Assembly (NCBI GenBank): GCA_024220505.1
Contig: JAKZZE010000012.1
Location: 1,240,001-1,304,000, forward strand
Length of the DNA: 64,000 nucleotides
Direction: 5' to 3'
DNA from: Rhizopus arrhizus
Taxonomy: Eukaryota > Mucoromycota > Mucoromycetes > Mucorales > Rhizopodaceae
Under the pieces are notes generated by a model. That model searched no databases, was not told where the DNA came from, and saw only the letters and a program-made list of their open reading frames with translations. The translations under genes and the position numbers were made by a program. Of this stretch, positions 33,813 through 44,339 are shown piece by piece. Positions within the stretch are counted from its first letter, which is position 1; every line of letters starts with the position of its first letter.

Positions 33813-34107
33813 AAAGAGCTTGTTTTGATTAACCTTAAATAAAAGTTAAAATATGGCAATTAACTCGAACTAAGGTCAATAGCTTATAAATGATTCTATA
33901 AGTACTCCAAAAGATGTAACTTTTAGTACCGTTTAATAACTTTTAGTAACTCTAAAGTAACTCCAAAATGCAAAAGCTGACACCTATTCCAAGTTAATTT
34001 TTAACTTTAACTTAAAATTAACTTTATTTGAAACTAAAATTTCCTAGTGTTAATTGATATTTTGTTATACAATATTGTGACATGTTCCATATGAAAGTTG
34101 TAAATTT
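33813..34107. other. AT-rich spacer; no gene seen
   Basis: Short repeated words such as TTTTAGTA and AGTAACTC occur at about 33918-33965. No start exon for the gene to the left could be placed here. Confidence 0.35.
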
Positions 34108-35362
34108 TTAATTTGATATCTGTTTGAATAAATGGTGAATATTCTCAGCAATTTGTTTGTTTCCAATTGCAATTTCCGGTGATAATAATGAAGCTAATCT
34201 CTTCAGTTGCCTATTCATGTCTTTGTTTCCAAGTATTTTGATTGATGAGTTATCTTCAATGTATAATTTTTCAATATAAGCAAATGTTTGGTCTATTTCC
34301 CCTTGTTGTTTAGTGCATTGGGTTCTTAGGGACGCAACTGTGTTTTGGTCTAAACTTGCTTCAGCACCCTTCTTCCATACTTGACTTGCAATGTGTCTAA
34401 ATAATTTAGAAGCAGCTACACCGCTAGAATCCCTATCCTGCTTCCTCGAGCGATCCGCTAATGTCCATATAGTTAAAGGCCTGGAGCAAATGTCATTTGT
34501 ATACTTGGATGAGAATCGGTAACACAAGTAAATCGATGGTCGATCAAATTTGGATCGTACCTGTCGCAATTGGGAATATTCGTCGAATGGATATAATTGG
34601 TGTTGATTTGGCAATTTAATTTCGTTAAATGGAGCTCTTCTTTGTATCAAACTTTTTATATCTTGAATTTTGTGTTTATCCACAAAAATTCGTGTGTCTC
34701 TGCTCGGTATAAATCCATTGGAGCTTGACGCGCCGATGATTGGGCATTCATCATTATCATGTCCAATTGATGAAGTAAACAAAATGTTCATAATTTTGGT
34801 TCCCAAAACTAGTTTTTTTTTTGCATTGTCATGGTCCATTAAAACTATTTCAATATTTTCGTATCTTGTGTTAATGTGAGGTAAAGAGGATTGCGGAATG
34901 TTTTCTTTCTTTGCTGATGATGTTTTCTCGTAATGAGCATCGAAGGATGGCAGTCTTGAATATATTTCGCCACCAAGGGTAAGCAAAGATTTGGTTTTCT
35001 CTACGAAAATCATCCCTCCCAGCAATCTAGCGCAAGTTTGGACCATTCTGGGGTACAGCGTCCAGCTGCAATTCAGCCAAAATGCCATCTGGTGATCAAT
35101 TTCAATATAATTTGACTTCAAAAGGAGGCTTCTGCATTGGCTATTCAGAATAATGTTGCGAATGGAAGGGAAGAAAACTTCAGGTAGATAATCCTCTGTA
35201 AGTTTCTTTTTTTTTTGGGGTACAATTGAAAATGATGATAAGGGATTTTTCTCTTATGACGCCACCACGTTCTGAATGACTTCTGGTGCAGCTAATAAAC
35301 TGTGCTCCTTTCCTTCATGATCAATACATGCTATTGGCTTTAGTTCCCCTAACTCCGCTACC

Positions 35363-35364
<2 letters not shown>
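34108..35364 (-). pseudogene. Orphan protein gene, 5' end missing
   Basis: The main exon is open from about 35180 to the stop at 34108. Its first part reads LPEVFFPSIRNIILNSQ and then MAFWLNCSWTLYPRMVQ; there is no ATG before 35088. An upstream minus-strand frame at about 35364-35254 (LKPIACIDHEGKEHSLLAAP) is also protein-like and could be the preceding exon, joined through an intron ending ACTTACAG. It runs straight into a 38-nt homopolymer, beyond which no coding is seen. No known domain is recognised. Either a truncated gene or an element-derived protein. Confidence 0.45.

Positions 35365-35402
<38 letters not shown>
35365..35402. repeat. T38 homopolymer
   Basis: An uninterrupted run of 38 T separates the orphan gene's 5' side from the U1-like RNA sequence. 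Confidence 0.9.
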
Positions 35403-35403
35403 C

Positions 35404-35555
35404 TTTCTAAGCAAGCATACTTACCTGGGTCGTGCATCTGGACTCAAGAACCCTGGATGCACAGCAGGGCCGGTTGTCATTGCACAGCGACGACTAACCT
35501 TGCTGCGAACATCTTCGGATGTCTCAAGGCCACAATTTTTTTTTTCTAAGCAAGC
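35404..35555. repeat. 13-bp direct repeats flanking the U1-like sequence
   Basis: TTTCTAAGCAAGC occurs at 35404-35416, immediately before the U1 5' end, and at 35543-35555, immediately after the Sm-like T tract. Extending left gives 15 of 16 identical positions. The arrangement looks like a target-site duplication. Confidence 0.7.
35417..35543 (+). ncRNA. U1 snRNA-like sequence (gene or 3'-truncated retrocopy)
   Basis: It begins with ATACTTACCTGG, the exact U1 5' end that pairs with splice donors. Stem-loop I: GTGCATC (35432-35438) pairs with GATGCAC (35456-35462), and the loop contains TCAAGAA, matching the U1-70K site core UCANGAA. Stem-loop II: GGTTGTC (35472-35478) pairs with GAC-T-AACC (35492-35499), with ATTGCAC at the 5' side of the loop, the U1A site. 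Stem-loop III: CCTTG..CAAGG and ACATC-TTCG-GATGT. An AAT10 tract stands at the Sm-site position, but a strong stem-loop IV is not visible. The body is bounded by the same 13-mer, TTTCTAAGCAAGC, at 35404-35416 and 35543-35555. Confidence 0.82.
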
Positions 35556-36877
35556 GACGTGGCTTTTAAAAATACGAATTCTATTTCTGAATACATGAAA
35601 TCAATTTTGATTAGCTGCGACATTGCTTGTTGGAAACACTGTATTCATATGCCAAATAATAAAACTTAAAAAGTTACGCTGAGCGTTTGTTTTCATAAAG
35701 GGCCAGGGTTAAAAGTGAATGATGTCAATAATGATTTAAGGACAATTAATGATACCATCATTCAAAGACTAAACCAAGCAAAAAGATGTATCGGTTGCAA
35801 AAGCAAACAAACAAAATCCTAGTGTTAACAAATACCATTTGATTATTACAAAGTCATCACTAGTAGTTTTATGAACAAAGTTATCGATGTATCGTCGTTA
35901 TGAACGCATCGCAATTTTGTGGTTTAGAAAGGATTATTACAGAATTCGCTCTGAAAGCACCTGGCTTTATGTCAATCATGAATCCATCGTAAATTCTTTT
36001 TGAATCTGACCACGTAATCATGGCATAAGAGCCTAAAATACTTTTTACTCCATTCGTGTTCTCAGTAGAAATGCCAAAAAAAAAAGCCTGTAAAAAGGAA
36101 AAAATACAACAAAGAGAAAGATGATGGCTTATTGCTGTCAAGAATGAATGAATGGATAAGAGAAACTTGATTTCCTCTTTCAAATAGTTTGTTGGATTCT
36201 TAATATTATCATAATGATTTCCAAGTTTTGGAATAAATATCTACTTTGTTTACTACTTTTATTATTGTAGTATCATATTTTGTATGTCAATAGTGAATTG
36301 TGAAAGGAATTATTATTTTTATACGATGAAGAATTAAAGAAAAACTTTTTTAAAATTCTATAAATGTCATAATGAGGGGCTGGATAGCACTGAACATATT
36401 GGAGAAGAAGAAAAAAAGCTAGATTAGCAGGCTTAAGAAAAAGGTAAAAGATATATAAGCAAAGAAGAAGAAAATAAAAAATACAAATAGAATAAAAGAG
36501 TCAATGCAGGTCAGCATACTGTCCTTATTTTGAAGGAATGAATCATAGTTTATCTAAAATACATTGATAGAGTGCTTTTCAAATACATGCAGGGATACAG
36601 GCAAAAATTCGTAAAAAGAATAGAGGCAGTAAAGGAATGAGGGTTGCAGATATTAGATGTAAGTTTAAAGAAGTGTACACAGGAGAGAATACGGAGAATA
36701 TAGAATAGTATTTGTTTCGAAACAATCAATTTAAGAAAACACTCAAAAGAAAGTAGTCTACAGCTTTAATAACAGCAGGGATATTGTGTGAGATGAAAAT
36801 AAGAACCTGTGTGAGGATTTATTAAATGAATATATCGGATGGAAATTGTTTAACAGAGAACGATATCTGATATGTTG

Positions 36878-36913
<36 letters not shown>

Positions 36914-37697
36914 TAGGAAATTTTCAAATTTCTTCTCTGATACAAGGTAATGAATAACAAGTACTCTGGATGGAAAGTAAGATTCAAGTGTTCGTTTTAT
37001 AAACTTGATATCGTCTAAAATGATCTTAGAGGAAAAAGTGTACCTTTTACGTTTCAAATTTGTGACCAAATAAAATATAACGTGTTCGATATCTTAAAGC
37101 ATCCGTGTCAAATCAAGTATCATGGATATCTCCTGTGATACAAGTTATCAAAAACTGCACTCTAGTAACACTGCCCTTGAGTAGATGATATCCTTGGTTC
37201 TTCTTTGCCCAAGGCTACTTGTGTGTGTGTGGCTTTCTGCAAGACAATTTCTCACAAAGACGTTCAAACTTGCTGTCTATTTATTGTCCCACTACGTCAC
37301 TAGATTCTGTTCTCTGGATTCCCATGTCCCGTGCTGAACGTAGCAGGTGTACCCTCTAAAAACTTGGCTGACTATCTCGTGGTAAACCAAAGTCCGTGTC
37401 CCAATATCCTAAGCACCTTCTTACCAAGAAGCTCGCCATTCAATGTCTCGATATGTACAGTCGATTGCTGATATCACAGCCCATCTACTTTCTGCCCGGA
37501 AAACGATTCTTGGTTTGGTTGCCTCAGAACCCAGACTGATGTCCTTCCTTATCCCTTTTTTTTTAAATTCCCTTATACTCCCTTTTGATCTGTCTCGGGG
37601 GGGGGTTAGAGTGAGAACACCACGCACTCGTTCAAGTCTTTTATTACAAATAAAACTTATATTTAATTATATATACAAAAAGAAAAAAAGAAAGAAT
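35556..37697. other. 2.1-kb gene-poor stretch with one unassigned frame and an (AG)n repeat
   Basis: A minus-strand frame at 36183-35881 contains the protein-like GISTENTNGVKSILGSYAMI and DGFMIDIKPGAFRANSVIIL after a hydrophobic, intron-like start; it may be the last exon of a lost gene. A perfect (AG)15 lies at 36881-36910. From about 37190 to 37646 the base composition rises and the sequence belongs to an LTR-like element (copy B). Confidence 0.35.
37541..37646 (-). repeat. Dispersed LTR-like repeat, copy B (inverted relative to copy A)
   Basis: The reverse complement reads TAAAAGACTTGAACGAGTGC, a run of C, AGACAGATCAAAAGGGAG, ATAAGGGAATTT and an A-run, aligning with 30655-30770. Here the non-AT-rich sequence continues on the left to about 37190, so this copy retains more of its element than copy A. 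Confidence 0.65.
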
Positions 37698-38555
37698 TTA
37701 AGCCACTAGTTGTATATCTTGTCTTATCAAATAGGGATCAGATGAATTAAGAGTAATATTTTCTACACTTAATAATAATTTAACATCATCCAATTGCATA
37801 TCTTCCCTAGGCATTGTATAAATAATAATTTCAACAAATAAAGGAAATTGTTGAAAGAAGCCTTCCATGTCTGCAGTAATAAGTGGTTGACCATCCTTAA
37901 GCGAATGATAAGTATAGACATGTCCTGTTCTTATCTTGATCAATATACGTGAAAGACCCATCAATCCTCTAATCGAATTTCGTGACTTTAACTTGTTTAC
38001 AATATCTTCTGCTAATAATTCAACAGAATCTTCCAGAATAGGTAATCGTTCATCATACGTTTGATAGCATAACTTTTGCTGAAGCCAATCTTCAAACATT
38101 CTAGAAATGTGTGAAGCTGCTTTTGTACTCGTGTTACCCAAAGTAGGTAGCTTAGTAGCAAAGTGTTAGTAAAAGGATGAGTGGGAATATAAAATGAAAA
38201 ACTTACAGAAATAAATCGATTTCCACCATCCATAAAATAAGTATTTTGATATTTTGATATTCTTGTATTTTCAGGATCATTCATGATTGCTTCAAATGAA
38301 CATAGTGATTCTTCTTCATCTTCATCTTCAATAATTAATGTTCTTTCATTATTATTACTGTTGTTATAATTATTAGTTGTAGTTGTTGTAGTTGTTGTAT
38401 CATCCTCATCATAAATATGAAACTTATCATCATTCAATGGTTCTGAATCTTTTATAACTATTTTATTTTTATTAAACAAACTATAATATTATTATCTATT
38501 ACTTACTTTTTGATGAGCTATCAATAACTGAATGAATATTAGGATCAATCCACAT
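37698..38555 (-). CDS. Hypothetical protein, family not recognised
   Basis: Three exons can be joined: MWIDPNIHSVIDSSSK from 38555, then a low-complexity exon with Thr and Asn runs and an acidic patch (IIEDEDEEESLCSFEAIMND), then a final exon from about 38150 to 37698. The last exon is helical and conserved-looking: RMFEDWLQQKLCYQTYDERL, LAEDIVNKLKSRNSIRGLMG and DMEGFFQQFPLFVEIIIYTM. I cannot assign a domain. The stop lies about 50 bp from the LTR-like repeat copy B, so the natural C-terminus may have been changed by insertion. Confidence 0.5.
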
Positions 38556-38808
38556 AATAACAGAAATAATAAATAAATAAAAAAAAAGATAAAAAAAAAA
38601 AAAAATAGAAAATTATAGAAAAAGAGGGAAAAAAAATTAAGGTTTTAATTGTTCCAGGTTTTTTTTCTAAAAAGAAAAAAAGTTCCCCCGTCTGTGTATA
38701 AAAGAGTAAAGAAAAAAGGAACAGAGCCTATTGAAGATATAAGCTAAATAGTTTATTATCACTGCTAATCTTTGATAATTTAAACAAATCATGCGCAAAT
38801 GAGTGTTA

Positions 38809-39474
38809 TTAATGAGCCTTGGGTGCAAGTACAAATTTATAAACAAGGGCACCGACGATAGCAATAGCAGGTAAAATGATACGCAAAGAACTACTATAAA
38901 TTATTGAGTTGTGTTTATTAAAGTTTTATTATTCATCTACTTACGAGCTCTTTTCTTCTGGTAATTCACCTGCACGAATCACATTAACATTGTATTCCTT
39001 CTTTTGTGACTAACAAAATGTGTCAATTTTTTATATAATTTTTATAATAAAAATATACTAACTGCTTCATCTAAAGCACCAATCAGGTAGTTTTCCAACA
39101 TTTCGCGTGCTTCGTCAGAGTGTCCAATGTCTTCGAATGCTTCAGTGGCATCCTTGCCTGATATTATAATATAAATACTTGAATGATATCATTCATATTA
39201 CTTACCTCCTTCATCAACCAAGACTTCTTCACCTATTAAATAATGTTACTTTTTCAGACTTTATCTATTCTTTCTCTCTCTTTCTATTCAACCTACCACC
39301 AGGGTGCTTTTGTATGTGTTAATAAAAGGGGGGTTTTTTTTTGTTCCTTTTTTTTTTTTTTACCTCTGCAATAAAATGGGTAATGTCATAAACCTTGTTA
39401 TGAATAATAACCCACAAGTCACTCTTAGTCTTGTGCTTGCTAACTTCGTCTAAACTAAAAATCTTGGCAGTCAT
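38809..39474 (-). CDS. Cytochrome b5, tail-anchored
   Basis: Six or so exons joined: [20 protein letters not shown] and [17 protein letters not shown] from 39474, then a 10-nt exon at 39306-39297 that encodes HPGG, then [28 protein letters not shown], a linker [20 protein letters not shown] and a membrane anchor [20 protein letters not shown] with a short basic end. The two heme-ligand histidines are in HPGG and GHS. It is the ER-bound electron donor for fatty acid desaturases and sterol enzymes. A CCAAT box in reverse (ATTGG) lies about 95 bp upstream of the start. Confidence 0.93.
39297..39306 (-). other. 10-nt microexon of cytochrome b5
   Basis: CACCCTGGTG stands between acceptor ...AAAAG and donor GTAGGT. 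It supplies the heme-binding HPGG core and is required to join the flanking exons in frame. Confidence 0.85.
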
Positions 39475-40702
39475 CTTAATAATGTAACTAGAGAGAGGAG
39501 GGAAGATAAAGAAGAAGAACAAGAAAAAAAAAAAAAGGTGATGTTTGGTTTTATTGTCTTTTATGTGATTGGCTATTGATGTCGGTAAAACCAACCTTTC
39601 CGTCTCATCAATATTTTTTGTACGACTCAAGACATTCTACTTATTTTATGCAGGGACTATGTCATAGTAAAGAGGCTTTTTGTGAATCATTTACTACTTC
39701 ACTTGTAAGATGAACTTCCCCTTTTTTTTCCAAGGTATTTTTGAGAAATACCTTCTTTTTTTTTGCATCTCTTTCTCACGTAATCATTTTTTATCCTAAA
39801 TTATATACTGTTTGTTGATTGGCTGAGCTATTATTTTTTCCGTTGAACATATTTTTGGTTGATGCTGTGAAATGAGGCATGAAAAATCCTAAAAGATGGT
39901 TTTATCGTCCTCTATTTCTTTTGTAGTTCTTTTTTTTTATGCTTATATAAAATAAATAGGATGCTTTTTATATAATCTTACATAACTTGTGCTATATTTA
40001 TTCGAATAAAATTGAAGTCTTATTAATTTCTATTATACCCTTTCATGGACTTTGGTGTTGGTGACAAATACTAAGTCATACATTGACTTAAAAAGTCGCA
40101 AGTACGTCAAATTGCAAGTTAACGAATTGATTCATCAACCATTCATCTTTTTGCGAAAGATGAGACTTGCCTCAACCACTGATTTTAAGAGAAAGGATTC
40201 GTTGATAAACCATTTAAAATTTTGATGAAAAAAAAGTTGCGAATACCAATCAAAGACCTAATTTTCTTAAAATCATATCACCTTCAAACATCATCCTAAC
40301 CAAATCGAATAAAAAATAATGAAGGAAGGGAGAGGATAAGCTTCTGGACAGTTATAATAAATCGTGTTAAATTGGGAAACTAAGTCAGATTATTTTGTTA
40401 TACAAACTGTCAATTAGTTGATCCCAGGTTCTCAAATGTCTTCTCTTGTCGTGTTCATTGCTGTATCCATTCAGTAAGTTCGAGAAAGACTCGCTGGACA
40501 TAACTTTGTGAAACAGCAAAATGAAAAATAAAATTTAAGCTATTTTTGCTTGATTTAATTTTTTATTGATTTTTCTTGGTATATTTTTTCTACAACTTCC
40601 TTTGAAAGGAAGCAGGCATACTGTATATATAGCAACTACAATAAGAAGGTTTTTATTGAAACAATTAACTCAGATCTTTGACTCATCGATCTCGTTTTAG
40701 AA
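39475..40702. other. Intergenic; promoters of cytochrome b5 and kelch-BTB genes
   Basis: No gene was seen. ATTGG (CCAAT) motifs occur near 39570 and 39817. TTTTAG directly before the kelch gene's ATG could be the acceptor of a 5'-UTR intron. Confidence 0.4.
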
Positions 40703-42706
40703 ATGAATTCAGGAATCCAATCTATTGCCGACTTTACAGCCGAAACTAAACCAACGACAGGTGACATTCCGCCTCCTTTAGTAGGAGCGGCAACAACAGT
40801 GGTTGGAAATAGTTTATACGTTTTTGGTGGAAGATTGGTCTCATCGCGACAGATGACTAACCATCTTTACATCTTGGATCTTGAAACACTATCTTGGTCT
40901 CGGCATATTGCCGAACCCGATTCTCCTCTACCGCCTCAGCCTCGTTATTTTCATTCAATGAATCTTTATGGGAAATATCTGATTGTCTTTGGAGGAATGA
41001 GTTACTTGAACAAGCGCTCTTCTCAAAGCTTATGTGCATTGGATGATGTATGTCTTTTTGATCTGGAATTGATGGTGTGGAAATACCCAGATGTACTACC
41101 TAGCATTTATAAACCACAAGCACGCTATGCTCACTTATCTGTGTGCTCTGCGGGTAAATTGATCATCATGGGTGGTCAAGATATGTCAAATCAGTACATT
41201 GATGAAGCCAACGTGCTGTGTCTTGATACCTTTCAGTGGGTTACCGGTGGAGTTCTAAAGAAGCAGTACGGTGCCTATAGGTCTGTCGCCTTTTGTCCAG
41301 AAGATTCAGACACAAAGCTCATCACTGAAACCCCATTTTGGACCAAGGATATGAATGAGGATATGCCAACGATATGTGTTTATTCCAATCATAACTTTGC
41401 GGATGTCACAAGAAATCTCCAGAGCTTTTCACTTCCCGTATCCGACTTTAAGGATCATTCTGCAGAAATGTCGGGTGTTTCACTGCCGCCCGGATTAAGA
41501 TTCCCTTGCGGATATTTGCTAGGACATCATATGATCATGACCGGAACCTATCTCACACCAACTCTCAAAGCATTCAATCTCTGGGCACTCAATTTGACAA
41601 ATTTGGTATGGGTCAGAATCGATGTAGGCTCAGTCTTGGCGCAAGGTTCGTGGAACAAAGGGGTCTTGTATGAAAACAAGAATCAGTTTATTATCTTTGG
41701 TGATAGAAATAGAGATTTGCTAGAGGATTATAGTCATCGTCAGGTGAATTACAATCATATTGCTATCGTGGATTTGGAGGCATTTGGGATTTGCACCATT
41801 CCCAAAGAAACATCTGCCCCAGTGGCACAAGAACTTGGCTTGAGTATGTTGAGTGAACCAAGCATGGCGGATATGGAGATCATTACGAATGACAATCGCT
41901 CTATTCCTGTAAACTCAGGTGTCATTAAGCTAAGGTGGCCTTATTTTGCCACTCTTTTATCAGAAAAAGGGGAAGCAGCCTCGGGATTCAAGCGTATGTG
42001 GATGCCTGAAATCTATGCTGTCACACTCGCATTTGTGCAATACTTGTATACCGATCACCTAATGACAGCTCAGCAGCATCGACCCAACATACTTTCACGC
42101 CTTTTGCTCTTATCTGATGTTTACCATTTACAGCGCTTGGGTGACCTTGCGACTCATGCTCTGCATCAGGCTTTAACTATTTCAACAGCCAGCATGATCT
42201 ATGAAGTATCTGCCATGACCGGTCGGACCGCCCTTCAAATCCGTGCTTTACGTGTCATGGTCAATGCGAAAAAAATGATGCAGCAGCAACAGCAACAGTA
42301 TAATGGGCATCAAGCTACCTCTCCCTTGCTAGATTCACCTTCTCTCTTTGCCATGCATTATTCAACTTCATCCCAGCCACAGCCAAGTAACCAAAAAAGT
42401 CCCATTGATGGTAGCAGCAGTCCACCAGGACCCTCCTCGCCCAATTCCCCTACCAATCCAAGATGGATACCTGCCTCAAAGTCATTTACAACGAGCACAT
42501 CAAATCCAACCAATTCATTTTATACCACTCCTACACCAAAGGCATCTAAATCCAGTACACTCTATTATGCTTCTCGGAAAATTCCACCAAGTATAGAAAG
42601 GCCAAGAAAGGCCAGTCTATCGCCATTCTCTGTACCTCATGGAGATAAAAGTACTGGAATGATGTCTCCAACTTATGAAGGATCAAGCTCAAAGCTTAGG
42701 TTCTAA
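40703..42706 (+). CDS. Kelch-repeat and BTB protein, Ral2-like
   Basis: A single exon of 667 codons. The N-terminal half has kelch repeats: GNSLYVFGGRLVSSRQMTNH with LYILDLETLSWS, GKYLIVFGGM with DVCLFDLELMVWKYP, and GKLIIMGGQD with ANVLCLDTFQW. A BTB region lies at about residues 385-500 (MADMEIITNDNRSIPVNSGV, WPYFATLLS, LAFVQYLYTDHL). The C-terminus is a Gln-run and a Ser/Pro/Thr-rich tail. The order resembles fission yeast Ral2, which acts in the Ras1 mating and morphology pathway. That role is an inference; other kelch-BTB proteins serve as Cul3 adaptors. Confidence 0.83.
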   Translation: MNSGIQSIADFTAETKPTTGDIPPPLVGAATTVVGNSLYVFGGRLVSSRQMTNHLYILDLETLSWSRHIAEPDSPLPPQPRYFHSMNLYGKYLIVFGGMSYLNKRSSQSLCALDDVCLFDLELMVWKYPDVLPSIYKPQARYAHLSVCSAGKLIIMGGQDMSNQYIDEANVLCLDTFQWVTGGVLKKQYGAYRSVAFCPEDSDTKLITETPFWTKDMNEDMPTICVYSNHNFADVTRNLQSFSLPVSDFKDHSAEMSGVSLPPGLRFPCGYLLGHHMIMTGTYLTPTLKAFNLWALNLTNLVWVRIDVGSVLAQGSWNKGVLYENKNQFIIFGDRNRDLLEDYSHRQVNYNHIAIVDLEAFGICTIPKETSAPVAQELGLSMLSEPSMADMEIITNDNRSIPVNSGVIKLRWPYFATLLSEKGEAASGFKRMWMPEIYAVTLAFVQYLYTDHLMTAQQHRPNILSRLLLLSDVYHLQRLGDLATHALHQALTISTASMIYEVSAMTGRTALQIRALRVMVNAKKMMQQQQQQYNGHQATSPLLDSPSLFAMHYSTSSQPQPSNQKSPIDGSSSPPGPSSPNSPTNPRWIPASKSFTTSTSNPTNSFYTTPTPKASKSSTLYYASRKIPPSIERPRKASLSPFSVPHGDKSTGMMSPTYEGSSSKLRF

Positions 42707-42747
42707 ATATACCTTTGAAAAGTTACATGTATTAAAAAAAAGTGTTT

Positions 42748-44196
42748 TTATTCTCCTGAATGCAATCCAATAGCACCTTCTTTTCTAAGTTTTTCAAGTT
42801 TTTCCTTTGTATATCCTAGTAATTGTTCAAGGACTTCATCAGTATGTTCTCCAAGAAGAGGAGGTGGCCTTCTTATGCTTGTCTTTGCTTCGCTGTATTT
42901 CACTGGAGGACCTACCATTTTGATTTTACCAGCACGTGAATGCTCAACTTCATGGACTAAGCCTCTCGCTTTGATCTGAGGATGCTGAAATGTTTGTTCG
43001 ATATTATTGATAGGAGCAAATGGAAAACCAGCACCGTTTAGTGCCTCAAGCCAGTGGTGGTTGTCTTCTTCCTGCAAACGGTCCTGTAATAGTTGAATAA
43101 GCTCTTTTCTATGCTTGACTCTGTCCACATTCCTTTGGAATCGAGCGTCATTCAGGAGGTGATCAAGGCCCATACGACGACAGAGCTTTGCAAACTGACC
43201 GTCATTGCCTGCGCCGATCATGACAAATGAATCTCTTGTGGGAAAGACTTGGTAAGGCACAATAGAGGGATGTGAGGTTCCCATTCGTTTGGCTTCTTGG
43301 CCGCCAATCAAATAATTAGAAGCGATATTGGCCAAAGAAGCCACTTGGGATTCCATCAGGGAGCAATCGACATGTTGTCCTTTGCCAGTGACAGAGCGTT
43401 GCAGCAAGCTAGCCAAAATGGCACTGTGAGCATAAAGGCCTGTCGTAAGATCCGTAATGGCCACACCCACCTTGACAGGTACCCCCGAAGGCTCTCCTGT
43501 GATATGCATCAGGCCGGCTTCTGCTTCAATAATGACATCGTATCCGGGTCGATCAGCATAAGGGCCGGTCTGACCGTAACCGGTGATGGAGGCATAGACT
43601 AACCTTGAATTGATTTTGTTCAGTTGCTTATAGCCCAGCCCCAATTGATCCAGTTTTCCGGGGAGATAGTTTTCGACCAAGACATCGCTTTCCTTCACAA
43701 GGTCGTACAGCAATTGACGTCCACCTTCCGTCTTCATGTTCACCGTCACAGATCTTTTGTTCCTGTTGACGCAGAGAAAATAAGCAGATTCACCGTGGGT
43801 TGAATCCTTGGCGTCCTTGTTCTCTGCAAACGGAGGTCCCCACCCTCTCGTATCGTCTCCGCCATTAGGGTTTTCGATTTTTATTACATCCGCTCTATTG
43901 AATACAGGAATGGGTCAATTTTATCCACACTATTCTGCTTATTTACCCCAAGTCACCAAGCATCATTGTGCAGTAAGGGCCGGCTATGTCATACTTTTTA
44001 CTCAATTAATTCTTTTTATATTTATTTGCTGTGTACCTAATACTCTTGTCAAGTCTAACACTCGAATTCCTTCCAAAGGACCGCGACTTGCAGGAACAAA
44101 ATCTCGGAAATGAGTTGAGCATGTACTAAATGAATGTCTAAAGATTGGGTAAAAGCTTTTTTTGACCCCAAAGCGTCCTGTGTTCAATAAAGCCAT
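42748..44196 (-). CDS. CaiB/BaiF family CoA-transferase, SUGCT-like (succinyl-CoA:glutarate)
   Basis: Three exons: 44196 to about 44037, a short exon with GPYCTMMLGDLG, then about 43875-42748; about 445 residues. A basic, Ser-rich N-terminus fits a mitochondrial presequence. Family blocks: GIRVLDLTRVLAGPYCTMML, DVIKIENPNGGDDTRGWGPP, ESAYFLCVNRNKRSV, VENYLPGKLDQLGLGY, YASITGYGQTGPYADRPGYD, GLMHITGEP and NYLIGGQEAKRMGTSHPSIV. This follows human SUGCT, which makes glutaryl-CoA from glutarate in lysine/tryptophan breakdown. Substrate in the fungus is not shown by sequence. Confidence 0.9.
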
Positions 44197-44339
44197 GCTT
44201 CTTAATGAGAAAAAGAAGAAGAAAAAAGAAGAAAAACGACAGAAAGAAAGTTATTCCCCACACTTTTAATTCACTTTATTAATGTCGCTTGAAACTTTTC
44301 CCTGATTTGTGTAACCGCTTTATTTGGATGGTGAGAACT

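Noticed and set aside
35286..35549. 87-codon plus-strand ORF with a Phe-run
   Set aside because: It is translation of the T38 run and of the U1-like RNA, not a protein gene.
36881..36910. (AG)15 tract considered as CRISPR-like or regulatory repeat
   Set aside because: A plain dinucleotide microsatellite; no spacer-repeat structure exists anywhere in the window.
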